Counted from the first letter of the stretch, positions 19,111-28,517 are shown. The stretch: DNA of 64,000 nucleotides from Stakelama flava (GCF_019351405.1 NZ_JAHWZX010000017.1:1-64000); one strand, 5' to 3'. The notes: generated by a model not told the origin, from the sequence alone. Numbers and translations: made by a program.

Positions 19111-20184
19111 ATGGTAAAACAACGGCCAGCACGCGGAGCTACGCTGAACTGGGAAAGCAGCCGGTTCAACCTGCCGGTGCGCGAGGCGGACGGAGACTGG
19201 CTGGACGCGCGCGAGGCGATCGACGGCCCGCCGCTTCCGCTGCGCACCACCGTTTTGATTGAAAAACCGAAGACGATCCTTGCTCGCAATCGCTCTCCGG
19301 ATGTGCCTTTCGACCGTTCGATCAACCCATATAGGGGCTGCGAACATGGCTGCATCTATTGCTTTGCGCGGCCGAGCCATGCCTATCACGATCTGTCGCC
19401 GGGACTCGATTTCGAAACCCGGCTGTTCGCCAAACCCGATGCGGCAAAACTCCTGCGTGGCGAATTGTCGAAGCGCGGCTATGTCCCCCGCCCCATCGCG
19501 TTCGGCACCAACACCGACCCGTTTCAGCCGATCGAGCGCGACTGGCGGGTGACACGCGATTGCCTCGAACTGCTGGCGCAATGCCGCCATCCAATCACCA
19601 TCACCACCAAATCCGACCGGGTGACGCGCGATATCGATCTGCTTGCCCCGATGGCGGAGCAGGGGCTGGTCGCCGTAATGATTTCGGTAACCTCGCTGGA
19701 CCGGAAAATCGCGATGACGCTTGAACCGCGTGCGCCCACACCGGAACGGAGGCTTGCGGCGGTGAAGAAGCTGACGACGGCGGGCATCCCGACCCGGATA
19801 TCAATCGCCCCGGTTATTCCCGCGATCACCGATTATGAGATCGAACATATCCTCGAACGCGCGGCAGAAGCGGGTGCCCGCGCCGCCACTTTCATTCCGG
19901 TTCGCCTGCCGCACGAAGTCGCGCCGCTGTTCCGCGCATGGCTGGACGAACATTTTCCCGACCGCGCGGACAAGGTGATGGCAATCATCCGCAGCTTGCG
20001 CGGCGGACGCGACAATGATCCCGATTTCTTCAGCCGGATGCGCGGCCAGGGACCATGGGCCGACCTGATGCGTGTGCGCTTTCATAAAAGCTGCCGCAAG
20101 CTGGGGCTGACAGGAGGCGCGCTGAATCTGCGCACCGACCTGTTCCGCCCGCCGCCCGGGCCGCAAGCGGACCTGTTCGATTGA
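19111..20184 (+). CDS. PA0069 family radical SAM protein (SplB-like)
   Basis: 357 residues from ATG at 19111. The radical SAM cluster motif is Cys77-x3-Cys81-x2-Cys84 in NPYRGCEHGCIYCFARPSHAY, with GTNTDPFQPIE and TTKSDRVTRD following. The pattern is that of the PA0069/Rv2578c family, which is related to spore photoproduct lyase; a DNA-repair role is suggested but not proved for the family. The C-terminus ends in a Pro-rich tail with QADLFD, resembling a sliding-clamp binding peptide. A longer frame from 19045 runs into the divergent VOC gene and is not used. Probably SOS-controlled through the box at 19072. Confidence 0.92.
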   Translation: MVKQRPARGATLNWESSRFNLPVREADGDWLDAREAIDGPPLPLRTTVLIEKPKTILARNRSPDVPFDRSINPYRGCEHGCIYCFARPSHAYHDLSPGLDFETRLFAKPDAAKLLRGELSKRGYVPRPIAFGTNTDPFQPIERDWRVTRDCLELLAQCRHPITITTKSDRVTRDIDLLAPMAEQGLVAVMISVTSLDRKIAMTLEPRAPTPERRLAAVKKLTTAGIPTRISIAPVIPAITDYEIEHILERAAEAGARAATFIPVRLPHEVAPLFRAWLDEHFPDRADKVMAIIRSLRGGRDNDPDFFSRMRGQGPWADLMRVRFHKSCRKLGLTGGALNLRTDLFRPPPGPQADLFD

Positions 20185-20380
20185 ACCGCACGCGCCCGCG
20201 AACCCCGAAATCGCGCCGAGGCAATCGAGATTTCGGGCGACCATACACCGGCGGTTGCCGGAGCGCCGCATCGCCGCGCTCCTCACACCGGCGAAACAGT
20301 AGGTGAATCCCGCTTGCCGCATCCTGCCATGCCGTATCGCTGGTTCCAAAACTTCGCGGCCGAGCGACACGCTCGCTCCG
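20185..20380. other. Convergent intergenic region with an inverted repeat
   Basis: Between the radical SAM gene (rightward) and the GH3 gene (leftward). CCCGAAATC at 20204-20212 pairs exactly with GATTTCGGG at 20229-20237, a 9-bp stem with a 16-nt loop. No T-run follows, so it is at best a weak terminator for either strand. The rest shows no supported gene; the open frame across it on the plus strand is an antisense shadow of the GH3 gene. Confidence 0.5.
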
Positions 20381-22678
20381 TCAGGAGCGAACGAGTTCGA
20401 AACTGCCGTTTACGCCATCATCCTGCGCCGACGGGGCGATCCAGATATCGAAGCTGCCCGGCTCCACCGTCGGCAGATTGTCCGGTCCGATAAATTCCAG
20501 GTCGTCGCGCTTCAGCGTGAAGGTGACGCGTTGCGAAGCGCCGGGGGCGAGTTCGACGCGGCTGAACCCTTTCAGTTCGCGAACCGGCCGCGTTATGGAG
20601 GCAGCGCGATCGTGAATATAGAGCTGAACTACCTCGGTCGCCTTACGCGTTCCTTGGTTGGTGACCGTCGCCGTCACGGTCAACGCGCCGTTCCAATCCA
20701 GCCGGCCGGTGCCGATATCGAGCGCCGAATAGACCATGTCGCCATAGGTCAGGCCATGGCCGAAGGCGAAGCGCGCCTTGTTCGGCACGCCGCGGAAATG
20801 CGCCTTGTACGGTTGCAATTCGCCCGGCGGATTGGGGCGCCCCGTCGATTTATGTGCGTAATAATAGGGTTCCTGTCCGGATTTGAACGGGAAGCTGACG
20901 GGAAGACGCGCCGAAGGGCCATATTCGCCGAACAATATGTCCGCCGTTGCCGGCCCACTTTCAGACCCCAGGAACCAGGTCACCAGGATCGCCGGCGCAT
21001 CGGCCACCGCGCCCTCCAGCGCGAGCGCGCGGCCGTTTTTCAGCAATATCACCATCGGTTTTCCGGTTGCCGCCACCGCTTCGGCCAGTTCCTGTTGCGG
21101 AGCGGGAATGGTGATCGAGGTGCGCGCCTGCGCCTCGCCCGACATATTCTGCGCCTCGCCGATCGCAAGCACCACGATGTCGGCGGCATTCGCAGCGGCC
21201 ACCGCCGCTTCTATACCGCCATCAATCGGTTTTTCGACGTCTGATCCGGCGGTAGCCGTAACCAGTGCGGGGTCCTTCACCGCCGCCTTCACGCCGGTCG
21301 CCAGATCGACCGCCTGGTCGTCGGTGCCATACACGTTCCACGGCCCGATCAGATCATGTTTGCCCGATGCGAACGGCCCGATCAGCGCGATCCGCTTGCC
21401 CGACCGCGGCAATGGCAGAAGATCGCCTTCGTTCTTCAGCATCACGATCGAGGAGCGCGCCGCTTCGCGCGACAGTGACAGCATCTGCGGCGTACGGATC
21501 CGCGTTTTCTCCCGCTTGGGATCGATCCGGCGGAAGGGGTCGTCGAACAGGCCCAGCTTCGCCTTGACCGCAAGAACGCGGCGCACCGCCTGGTCAAGGC
21601 GCGCCATCGGCACATCGCCGCTGCGAACCAGATCGGGCAGATACTGAATGTACAGGCCGCTCTGCATGCTCATGTCGACGCCGGCCAGAAACGCGATCCG
21701 CGCGGCATCGCGCGCATCCTTGGCATAGCCGTGCGCGACCATCTCAAGATCGCCGGTATAATCGGATACGACCAGTCCTTCGAACCCCCATTCGCCGTGA
21801 AGCACCTCATCCATCAGCCAGTGATTGCCAGTCGCAGGTATACCTGAAAGTTCGTTGAACGCCGCCATCATGCTGAGCGATCCGGCTTCCAGCGCAGCCT
21901 TGAACGGGGGCAGATAGACGTCGCGCAATACCCGTTCGGACAGGTTCACCGTATTATAGTCCAGGCCCGATTCGGCCGCACCATAGGCGGCGAAATGCTT
22001 GGCGCACGACAGGACCGTGTCATCGTCCTGCAACGATTTCCCCTGAAAGCCTGCAACCCGCGCCTTTGCCATGCGCACGCCAAGAAGCACGTCCTCACCC
22101 GCGCCCTCCACCGTACGGCCCCAGCGTGAGTCGCGGGCGATGTCGACCATCGGCGCGAAGGTCCAGTCGATCCCGGCGGCTGATGCCTCCACCGCGGCCG
22201 CGCGCGCCGTGCGGCGGGCAAGATCAAGGTCGAAGCTCGCCGCCTCGCCCAGCGGAACGGGGAATACGGTGCGAAACCCGTGAATGACATCGGCGGCGAA
22301 GATCAACGGTATCTTGATACGCTGATGCCGCATCGCGGCGGTTTGCATCCGTCGGGCCATTTCGGCTCCCGCACCGTTGAACACGCCCGTCAGGCGGCCC
22401 CGCCGCACCTGTTCAAGCTGATCGTCGAAACTGCCACCCTTGCCCGGCGGGTTGAGCGCGGTTGCCGCCCCCCCCGCCCAGGCGGCCGCCATCAGGGTAA
22501 GCTGTCCCGCCTTCTCCTCCAGCGTCATCTGTCCGATCAGCGTTTCGACATCGGCGGGCAGCGCCAGCGCCTCGTCATCAACGGTTCGCAGTAACGCGCG
22601 CGCCGGACTTGCGCTCCACGCCGCAATCGCGCCGGCACCCAGAATCGCGGCTCGGCGCGAAATACGCATATCGGCCAT
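20381..22678 (-). CDS. GH3 family beta-glucosidase, Tat-exported
   Basis: 765 residues. Releases terminal beta-linked glucose from oligosaccharides. The N-terminus RISRRAAILGAGAIAAWSAS is a twin-arginine type signal. The GH3 N-domain has KHFAAYG at 227-233 and the nucleophile Asp306 in GLVVSDYTGD. The C-domain has VVLAIGEAQNMSGE, and a fibronectin III-like domain ends the chain (about 660-765). It is divergent from the LacI gene; the palindrome at 22764 lies 86 nt upstream of its start. Next to a GH144-like glucanase, beta-1,2-linked (sophoro-) oligosaccharides are the likely substrates (inference). Confidence 0.95.
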   Translation of the reverse strand: MADMRISRRAAILGAGAIAAWSASPARALLRTVDDEALALPADVETLIGQMTLEEKAGQLTLMAAAWAGGAATALNPPGKGGSFDDQLEQVRRGRLTGVFNGAGAEMARRMQTAAMRHQRIKIPLIFAADVIHGFRTVFPVPLGEAASFDLDLARRTARAAAVEASAAGIDWTFAPMVDIARDSRWGRTVEGAGEDVLLGVRMAKARVAGFQGKSLQDDDTVLSCAKHFAAYGAAESGLDYNTVNLSERVLRDVYLPPFKAALEAGSLSMMAAFNELSGIPATGNHWLMDEVLHGEWGFEGLVVSDYTGDLEMVAHGYAKDARDAARIAFLAGVDMSMQSGLYIQYLPDLVRSGDVPMARLDQAVRRVLAVKAKLGLFDDPFRRIDPKREKTRIRTPQMLSLSREAARSSIVMLKNEGDLLPLPRSGKRIALIGPFASGKHDLIGPWNVYGTDDQAVDLATGVKAAVKDPALVTATAGSDVEKPIDGGIEAAVAAANAADIVVLAIGEAQNMSGEAQARTSITIPAPQQELAEAVAATGKPMVILLKNGRALALEGAVADAPAILVTWFLGSESGPATADILFGEYGPSARLPVSFPFKSGQEPYYYAHKSTGRPNPPGELQPYKAHFRGVPNKARFAFGHGLTYGDMVYSALDIGTGRLDWNGALTVTATVTNQGTRKATEVVQLYIHDRAASITRPVRELKGFSRVELAPGASQRVTFTLKRDDLEFIGPDNLPTVEPGSFDIWIAPSAQDDGVNGSFELVRS

Positions 22679-22732
22679 TCGGTATCTTCCCCTCTTTCAA
22701 TCTACCCGACGATGCCTAGCAGCGTCGTCGCA

Positions 22733-22745
22733 AAGAATCATTCTT
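22733..22745. promoter_or_regulatory. Second palindrome in the GH3 / lacI promoter region
   Basis: AAGAATCATTCTT is a perfect 13-bp palindrome (6-bp arms around C22739). Its centre is about 32 bp, close to three helical turns, from the centre of the LacI-type operator at 22764. It could be an auxiliary site or part of a promoter. No protein can be assigned from sequence alone. Confidence 0.35.
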
Positions 22746-22763
22746 GCGCGATCTTGTACGTTC

Positions 22764-22779
22764 ATGTAACCGGTTACAT
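22764..22779. promoter_or_regulatory. Palindromic LacI-family operator (ATGTAACCGGTTACAT)
   Basis: Perfect 16-bp inverted repeat with central CpG-containing core ACCGGT, the form bound by LacI/GalR-family repressors. It is 92 nt upstream of the lacI ATG and 86 nt upstream of the GH3 ATG, in the shared divergent promoter. The adjacent LacI protein is the obvious ligand-controlled binder. Since the receptor gene follows lacI by 35 nt, one operator could control all four genes of the locus. Confidence 0.8.
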
Positions 22780-22870
22780 CAAGACGGGTGGCGAACAGGC
22801 GCCACCGCGACAGGCACGAAATCGAACGCGACGAACGCGTCGGCATTAGGGAAGAGGGGCACGACAAGGG

Positions 22871-23863
22871 ATGGCGAGCGCCACGATCCGTGACGTCGCA
22901 CGCGAGGCGCAGGTTTCTGTAGCCTCGGTTTCTCGCGTGCTGAACGGCAGCGACAATGTCCGCCCGGAAATGCGCGAGCGTGTGGAGGCAGCCAGCCGAC
23001 GGCTGGGATATACTCCCCATGCCGGCGCCCGCAGTCTTTCGCTGTCGCGCGCGCATGCAATCGGAGTGATGCTTCCTGACCTGCATGGTGAATTCTTTTC
23101 CGAATTTGTTCGCGGCATGGATCGGGAAGCGGCGAAGGCCGGGCTTCAGCTTTTATTGTCGAACATGCACGCCGATGCCGGACAAGCGGTCGAGGCGCTG
23201 AAAACCATGCGTGGACGGGTCGACGGGCTGATCGTCATGGCACCGGACATCGACCCTGCCCTGCTGTTTTCGCATCTTCCGCAAAGCCTTCCGGCGATCC
23301 TCGTCAGCAGCGACTGCGAAGGTTCGGCCCATCCGCAGATACAGGTGGATAATATGGGCGCAGCCGAAGTGATCGTCGACCATCTGGTCGCATCGGGCTA
23401 TCGCAACATCGTCCATATCTCCGGGCCAGCGGGCAACCGTGAAGCGGTGGCACGCGAGCACGGCTATCGTGAAGCAGTGCGCCGCCATGGGCTGAGCCCG
23501 CGCGTGATCCAGGGCGATTTCAGCGAAGAGGCCGGGACCGCTGCAGCGAGCGAAATTCTGCGAAATCGCGATGGGGCGGATGCGGTCTTCGCGGCGAACG
23601 ACATGATGGCGGTCGGCGCGCTGGTCGTCTTTCGCGACGCCGGGGTTGCGGTGGGCGGAGAGATGGGGCTTGCCGGATTCGACGATGTCCCCCTCGCCCG
23701 GCTGATTTCCCCATCGTTGACGACCATGCGGGTAGACATCGCCGGCATCGGCGCGCGCGCCCTCACCATGATCGCCGCCATCGTGAATGGCGACACCGCA
23801 CCGGATAGCGAACCGCTCCGTCCGGAACTCATCATCCGACAAACAACGAAGGCCGGCAAATAA
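22871..23863 (+). CDS. LacI family transcriptional regulator
   Basis: 330 residues. The N-terminal DNA-binding domain (ATIRDVAREAQVSVASVSRVLNG, about 4-26) has the LacI recognition helix, followed by the hinge and a periplasmic-binding-protein-like sensor (about 60-330) with GVMLPDLHGEFF and AANDMMAVGALVVF. The sensor probably binds a sugar released from the glucan handled by its neighbours. The ATG at 22871 is preceded by AAGGG. The perfect palindrome 92 nt upstream implies autoregulation and control of the divergent GH3 gene. The receptor gene follows after 35 nt. Confidence 0.94.
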   Translation: MASATIRDVAREAQVSVASVSRVLNGSDNVRPEMRERVEAASRRLGYTPHAGARSLSLSRAHAIGVMLPDLHGEFFSEFVRGMDREAAKAGLQLLLSNMHADAGQAVEALKTMRGRVDGLIVMAPDIDPALLFSHLPQSLPAILVSSDCEGSAHPQIQVDNMGAAEVIVDHLVASGYRNIVHISGPAGNREAVAREHGYREAVRRHGLSPRVIQGDFSEEAGTAAASEILRNRDGADAVFAANDMMAVGALVVFRDAGVAVGGEMGLAGFDDVPLARLISPSLTTMRVDIAGIGARALTMIAAIVNGDTAPDSEPLRPELIIRQTTKAGK

Positions 23864-23898
23864 ACAGCCGGTCCATCACCGCCGTGGAGGAAGTAAAC

Positions 23899-26800
23899 AT
23901 GAATATCGGTAGCACAGGCAAGCAAATGCCACCGCGCAACGGGGGGCGTATGTTGCGCTTCGCCGCCGCCCTGATGATGGGCAGCGCCATGAGCGCGATC
24001 GCGGTGGCCCCCGCCCATGCCCAGTCGAGCCAGGCCTCGATCCGGGGAACGATCACCAGCGATAACGCCGCATTGTCGAACGCGCAGATCGTACTGATCA
24101 ACGTCAACAACGGCTATCGCCGTCAGGCGACGACCAGTGCGCAGGGAAGCTATACGTTCACATCGGTCCCGCCCGCGACATATCGCATGGAAATCACAAC
24201 CCCGTCAGGCGTGCGTTCGACGGACAATTTCCAGCTCAGCGTTGCGCAGAGCGCGCAACTCGACCTCGATGTCAGCGCGACCGGCGCTGCCGATGTGACC
24301 GGTCAGCAGGCGACCGGCGAGACGGGTCAGGGCACCGACGAAACAGCCGCTGCAGAGGCAAGCGACATCATCGTCACCGGCGACAAGCTGGTGACGCTGG
24401 AAGGCGGCGAAGTCGGCGTCACGATTTCGCAACGTGAAATCGAGCAACTGCCGCAGGTCAACCGCAACTTCCTTGCCTTCGCCGACCTTGCGCCGGGCGT
24501 TCAGTTCCAGACCGGGTCAAACGGCAATTCCAGCATCCGTGGCGGGGCGCAGGCGTCCAATACGGTAAACGTCTTCATCGATGGCGTAAGCCAGAAAGAC
24601 TATGTCCTGAAAAACGGCATCACCGGTCAGGACTCGTCGCAAGGCAACCCTTTCCCGCAGTTGGCGGTCGGCGAATATCGCGTCCTCAGTTCGAACTACA
24701 AAGCCGAGTTTGATCAGGTAAGTTCGGTCGCGATCACCGCCACCACCAAATCGGGCACCAACGAATTTCATGGCGAAGGCTTCATTGACTTCACCAATCA
24801 GGATTTGCGTGCCAAACGCCCGACCGAGGTCATCAACGACACCGACAAGACGAAAACGCAGGACATGCAGTTCGGTGGTGCACTGGGTGGCCCCATCATC
24901 AAGGATGTCGCCCATTTCTTCCTGTCCTATGAAGGCAAGCGCCAGCAGATTCCGGTGGAAATCCGGCCCGACAATGACGTCGCGGTCAGCACTCTTCCCT
25001 CTGACCTGCAAGGATATTTCGGGCAGACCAATCGCGACTTCAACGAAGACCTGTATTTCGGAAAGATCGATATTCTGCCGACCGACAGGGACCTTGTCGA
25101 ACTCTCCGTCAAGTATCGCAAGGAAACGAGCCAGGACCTGAGCAGCGGCCCGGCCGCTTCCGAAACGCGGGTCGATGTCGATACGGAAGATTTCCGTCCC
25201 TCGGCGCATTGGCAGCACAGCACTGACAATTGGGTCAACGATCTGCGTGGTTCGTACCAGTATGTTAAGTGGAACCCGCGGCCCACGATCTTCGAAAACG
25301 GATATCGGTATCAGCAGATCAACGAAAATGACGGCGACTATGACCGTTTCACCCTGCTGCAAACCGGCGGCAGCCCCAATTACCAGAACAAGGGGCAAAA
25401 GGGCTGGACAGTACAGGATGATTTCACCTGGACCGGTTTCGATCATCACACGATCAAAGCCGGCGTAAAAGCGTCGTGGATCAAGCTGCGGACCCAGCAG
25501 CTCAATTATTCCAACGCGATGTATACCTATAATTCGATTTATCCGGGGCAGGACGGCTTCAACGATTCCGTACCGTATCAGGTCCAGTTCGGCGCAGCGA
25601 CGGGCATCGGCGACACGACGGTGGAATCGAACAACTTCCAGTTCGGTGCCTATATCCAGGACGACTGGGATGTCACCGACCGCCTGACGGTCAATATCGG
25701 ACTGCGCTGGGATTTCGAACGCAACCCCGCTTATCTCGATTTCCAGACGCCGGCGGATGCGGTGGCGGCGGTGTCGTCGGCCAACTATCCCAATCTCGAT
25801 AACGCCAGCTACGACATCAACGACTATATCTCGACCGGCAGTGAGCGTAAGACGTTCATGGGTGCGTTCCAGCCTCGCTTCGGGTTCAGCTACGATATCG
25901 ACGGCACCGGGCGCTTTACCGTGTTTGGCGGATATGGGCGTTCCTATGATCGCAACCAATTCGACTTCCTGCAGCTCGAACGAAGCGGCGGCGCCTTCCC
26001 GCTCCGCACCTTCCGCTTTTTCAGCGATTCGCCGCTTTCTACCTGTACCGCCGCGACGGCCAGTTCCACCTGCCTTGCCTGGGACCCGATCTATCTGACC
26101 GAAGAAGGCCGGCAACAGCTGCTCAACGGCACCACGAACAGCGCGGGTGGCCGGGAACTTCGGTTCATCGATAACGATCTGAAAAATCCGTATTCCGACC
26201 AGTTCAGTCTCGGCCTACGCACCCGCTTCAACCCGTTCGAGGTTGAGGTCGGCTATCAGCGGATCGTAGGCAAGGATGGTTTCACCTATATCCTCGGCAA
26301 CCGTTCTGAGGATGGCGAGTTTTTCACGCCCGATCCTAACTCAGGCGTAATTTCTTCGCCTTATCGCTTCACGCCCGACGGCTTTAGCAATATCCTGCTT
26401 GGCGTGAACGGTCTGGAGAGCCATTCAGACTCGGCGTATCTCAAACTGACGAAGAACTATTCGCCTTCTTCGCCGTGGAGCCTCACCGCCACCTATACCT
26501 ATACCGAGGCGGAGGATAATGGTGGCAGCACCTATTCGCTCGATTACGAATATCCCGAAGACTATCCCTTCTCGCGCACTACCGGCGTTCCGAGGCATCG
26601 TTTCGTCGCGGCGGGCAGTGTTGACCTGCCGCTCGACATGACATTCTCGGGCAGGATCACGCTTGAATCGCCGACATATCTGCGTTCGGTGATCAGCAGC
26701 GCCGACCCCTATGGCCGGACGGTCATCAGCAAGGAAGCGGACGGCAACGGCGATCGCTGGGGCAAGCGTCAGATTGATGTCGCTCTCACCAAATATGTGC

Positions 26801-27012
26801 CGCTCGGCTTCATCAACGATCAAAGCAAGCTGCGCTTCCGCGTCGACATCATCAATGTCTTCAACGACCGCAACTATGTCGATTACAATTCCACCGCGAC
26901 CGACACCACGCGCACGGCGGCGTCGCCGACCGTGTTCGGCGAACGTTTCGGCTATAACGTCGGCGGTAACCCGCCCCGCACGATCAAGCTGACGGCGGGC
27001 TTCGCTTTCTAA
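23899..27012 (+). CDS. TonB-dependent receptor with CarboxypepD regulatory-like domain
   Basis: 1037 residues from ATG at 23899, nine bases after GGAGG (a GTG at 23884 lies on the ribosome site itself). Signal peptide ends near AHAQ (about 42). Residues about 46-130 form a carboxypeptidase-regulatory-like beta domain (SIRGTITSDNAALSNAQIVL). The plug follows (LPQVNRNFLAFADLAPGVQF, FIDGVSQKDY), then a large barrel ending in LTAGFAF with the C-terminal Phe that outer-membrane insertion requires. This Oar-like class imports oligosaccharides or peptides. Between lacI and a glucanase gene, glucan oligosaccharides are the probable ligand. A strong terminator follows. Confidence 0.95.
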   Translation: MNIGSTGKQMPPRNGGRMLRFAAALMMGSAMSAIAVAPAHAQSSQASIRGTITSDNAALSNAQIVLINVNNGYRRQATTSAQGSYTFTSVPPATYRMEITTPSGVRSTDNFQLSVAQSAQLDLDVSATGAADVTGQQATGETGQGTDETAAAEASDIIVTGDKLVTLEGGEVGVTISQREIEQLPQVNRNFLAFADLAPGVQFQTGSNGNSSIRGGAQASNTVNVFIDGVSQKDYVLKNGITGQDSSQGNPFPQLAVGEYRVLSSNYKAEFDQVSSVAITATTKSGTNEFHGEGFIDFTNQDLRAKRPTEVINDTDKTKTQDMQFGGALGGPIIKDVAHFFLSYEGKRQQIPVEIRPDNDVAVSTLPSDLQGYFGQTNRDFNEDLYFGKIDILPTDRDLVELSVKYRKETSQDLSSGPAASETRVDVDTEDFRPSAHWQHSTDNWVNDLRGSYQYVKWNPRPTIFENGYRYQQINENDGDYDRFTLLQTGGSPNYQNKGQKGWTVQDDFTWTGFDHHTIKAGVKASWIKLRTQQLNYSNAMYTYNSIYPGQDGFNDSVPYQVQFGAATGIGDTTVESNNFQFGAYIQDDWDVTDRLTVNIGLRWDFERNPAYLDFQTPADAVAAVSSANYPNLDNASYDINDYISTGSERKTFMGAFQPRFGFSYDIDGTGRFTVFGGYGRSYDRNQFDFLQLERSGGAFPLRTFRFFSDSPLSTCTAATASSTCLAWDPIYLTEEGRQQLLNGTTNSAGGRELRFIDNDLKNPYSDQFSLGLRTRFNPFEVEVGYQRIVGKDGFTYILGNRSEDGEFFTPDPNSGVISSPYRFTPDGFSNILLGVNGLESHSDSAYLKLTKNYSPSSPWSLTATYTYTEAEDNGGSTYSLDYEYPEDYPFSRTTGVPRHRFVAAGSVDLPLDMTFSGRITLESPTYLRSVISSADPYGRTVISKEADGNGDRWGKRQIDVALTKYVPLGFINDQSKLRFRVDIINVFNDRNYVDYNSTATDTTRTAASPTVFGERFGYNVGGNPPRTIKLTAGFAF

Positions 27013-27022
27013 AATGCATACT

Positions 27023-27059
27023 GACGGGACGGGGCGCTTCGGCGTCCCGTCTTTTTTTT
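27023..27059 (+). terminator. Rho-independent terminator after the TonB receptor gene
   Basis: GACGGGACG (27023-27031) pairs exactly with CGTCCCGTC (27043-27051), an 11-nt loop between, and eight T follow. It lies 10 nt after the receptor stop and only 24 nt before the glucanase ATG, so glucanase transcription must depend on readthrough or on a promoter inside the receptor gene. Confidence 0.9.
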
Positions 27060-27083
27060 GCGCCAGGTCAAAAGAGTAGTTTC

Positions 27084-28517
27084 ATGTTCGATCGCCGTAC
27101 CGTTCTTGCTTCCTCCGCGTTGCTGATGGCGGGCACCGCCGGCTGTACGACAAGCGCGATGCGGCCCGCGCCGGAGCAATCCGCCGCGCTGTCACCGCTT
27201 TTCGACGATATTGAACAGCGTACTTTCCGCTATTTCTGGGATACCACCAATCCGCGCAACGGCCTTGCACCGGATCGCTGGCCCAATCCGCCGTTCGCCA
27301 GCATCGCATCGACAGGGTTCGCGCTTACCGCCTATCCCATCGGCGTAGCGCGCGGCTGGATCACCCGCGCTCAGGCACGCGAGCGCACGCTGGCCACGCT
27401 CACCTTTTTCCATGACGCGCCCCAGGGCGATGGCGAAACGGGGGTGAGCGGTCATAAGGGCTTTTTCTATCATTTTCTCGACATGGAAACCGGCGAGCGC
27501 TGGGGAAAGACTGAACTTTCCTCGGTCGATACCACGCTGCTCCTGGGGGGCATTCTTTTCGCCGGGCAATGGTTCGATCAGGATCATCCGGACGAGCGGC
27601 GAATCCGCGAACTAGCCTCTGCGATATATGCCCGCGTCGAATGGCCCTTTCTGCAGAATCACGCCCCAGCCATTTCGATGGGCTGGCATCCCGAAAGCGG
27701 CTTCGTCCCGGCCGATTGGATCGGCTTCAACGAAGGCATGCTGGTTAACATTCTGGCGCTTGGGGCACCGGTGCATGCCGTGGGACCGGAAATCTGGGAA
27801 ACATGGTGCTCGGGATATGACGACAATTGGCGTGGAAACGCGCCAGATACGCGCTACCTCGCCTTCGCGCCGCATTTCGGGCAGCAGTACAGCCATGTCT
27901 GGGTCGATTTTCGCGGCATCCGCGATGCGGTGATGGCGGGCATCGGGTCGGACTATTTCGAAAACAGCCGCCGCGCCACCTATGCCCAACGCGCCTATGC
28001 GATCGCGAACCCGATGCAATGGGAAGGCTATTCGCGCGATATCTGGGGCCTGACGGCCTGCGACGGCCCCGGCGGGGTGAAGCATGCGTTCAAGGGCGAG
28101 GAGCGTCAGTTCCGTACCTATTCCGCGCGCGGTCCCGGCAGTATGCCCGACGGTTTCGACGACGGCACTATCGCGCCCACCGCCGCCGTCGCGTCGCTGC
28201 CATTCGCACCTGAGATCGTCGAACCTGCCACGCGCGCGCTGCGCGATTTTCAGCAAGGCCGTATCTATGGCCGCTACGGTTTCTGGGATTCGTTCAATCC
28301 CAGCTTCCGCTGGCCGGAGGCAAAGGGTGCGCGCGGCAGCGTTGACCCGCAACTCGGCTGGCTTGACGACAATCTGCTCGGGATCGACCAGGGGCCGATC
28401 GTTGCCATGATCGCAAACCATCGCGATGATTTCGTGTGGAAGACGATGCGCGGATGTGAACCGATCCGGCGCGGCTTGCAGCGTGCGGGCTTTTCTGGCG
28501 GGTGGCTGAACGGTTGA
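27084..28517 (+). CDS. Glycoamylase-family (GH144-like) lipoprotein, probable endo-beta-1,2-glucanase
   Basis: 477 residues. A lipoprotein signal (RRTVLASSALLMAGTAGC, lipobox TAGC, Cys21) anchors it to a membrane. The body matches the Glycoamylase/COG5368 group from which GH144 was defined: TFRYFWDTTNPRNGLAPDR, GFALTAYPIG, GHKGFFYHFLDMETG, GFNEGMLVNILALG, SHVWVDFRGIRD, ACDGPGG and DQGPIVAMI. Characterised GH144 enzymes cut beta-1,2-glucan internally to sophorooligosaccharides. Start ATG at 27084; the upstream AAAAGAG is a weak ribosome site. Next to GH3, LacI and a TonB receptor it completes a glucan-use locus. The beta-1,2 linkage is inference from family. Confidence 0.85.
   Translation: MFDRRTVLASSALLMAGTAGCTTSAMRPAPEQSAALSPLFDDIEQRTFRYFWDTTNPRNGLAPDRWPNPPFASIASTGFALTAYPIGVARGWITRAQARERTLATLTFFHDAPQGDGETGVSGHKGFFYHFLDMETGERWGKTELSSVDTTLLLGGILFAGQWFDQDHPDERRIRELASAIYARVEWPFLQNHAPAISMGWHPESGFVPADWIGFNEGMLVNILALGAPVHAVGPEIWETWCSGYDDNWRGNAPDTRYLAFAPHFGQQYSHVWVDFRGIRDAVMAGIGSDYFENSRRATYAQRAYAIANPMQWEGYSRDIWGLTACDGPGGVKHAFKGEERQFRTYSARGPGSMPDGFDDGTIAPTAAVASLPFAPEIVEPATRALRDFQQGRIYGRYGFWDSFNPSFRWPEAKGARGSVDPQLGWLDDNLLGIDQGPIVAMIANHRDDFVWKTMRGCEPIRRGLQRAGFSGGWLNG

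Noticed and set aside
24517..26115. 532-codon open frame antisense to the TonB receptor
   Set aside because: Shadow frame; low-complexity Ile/Arg/Val-rich translation without any recognisable domain.
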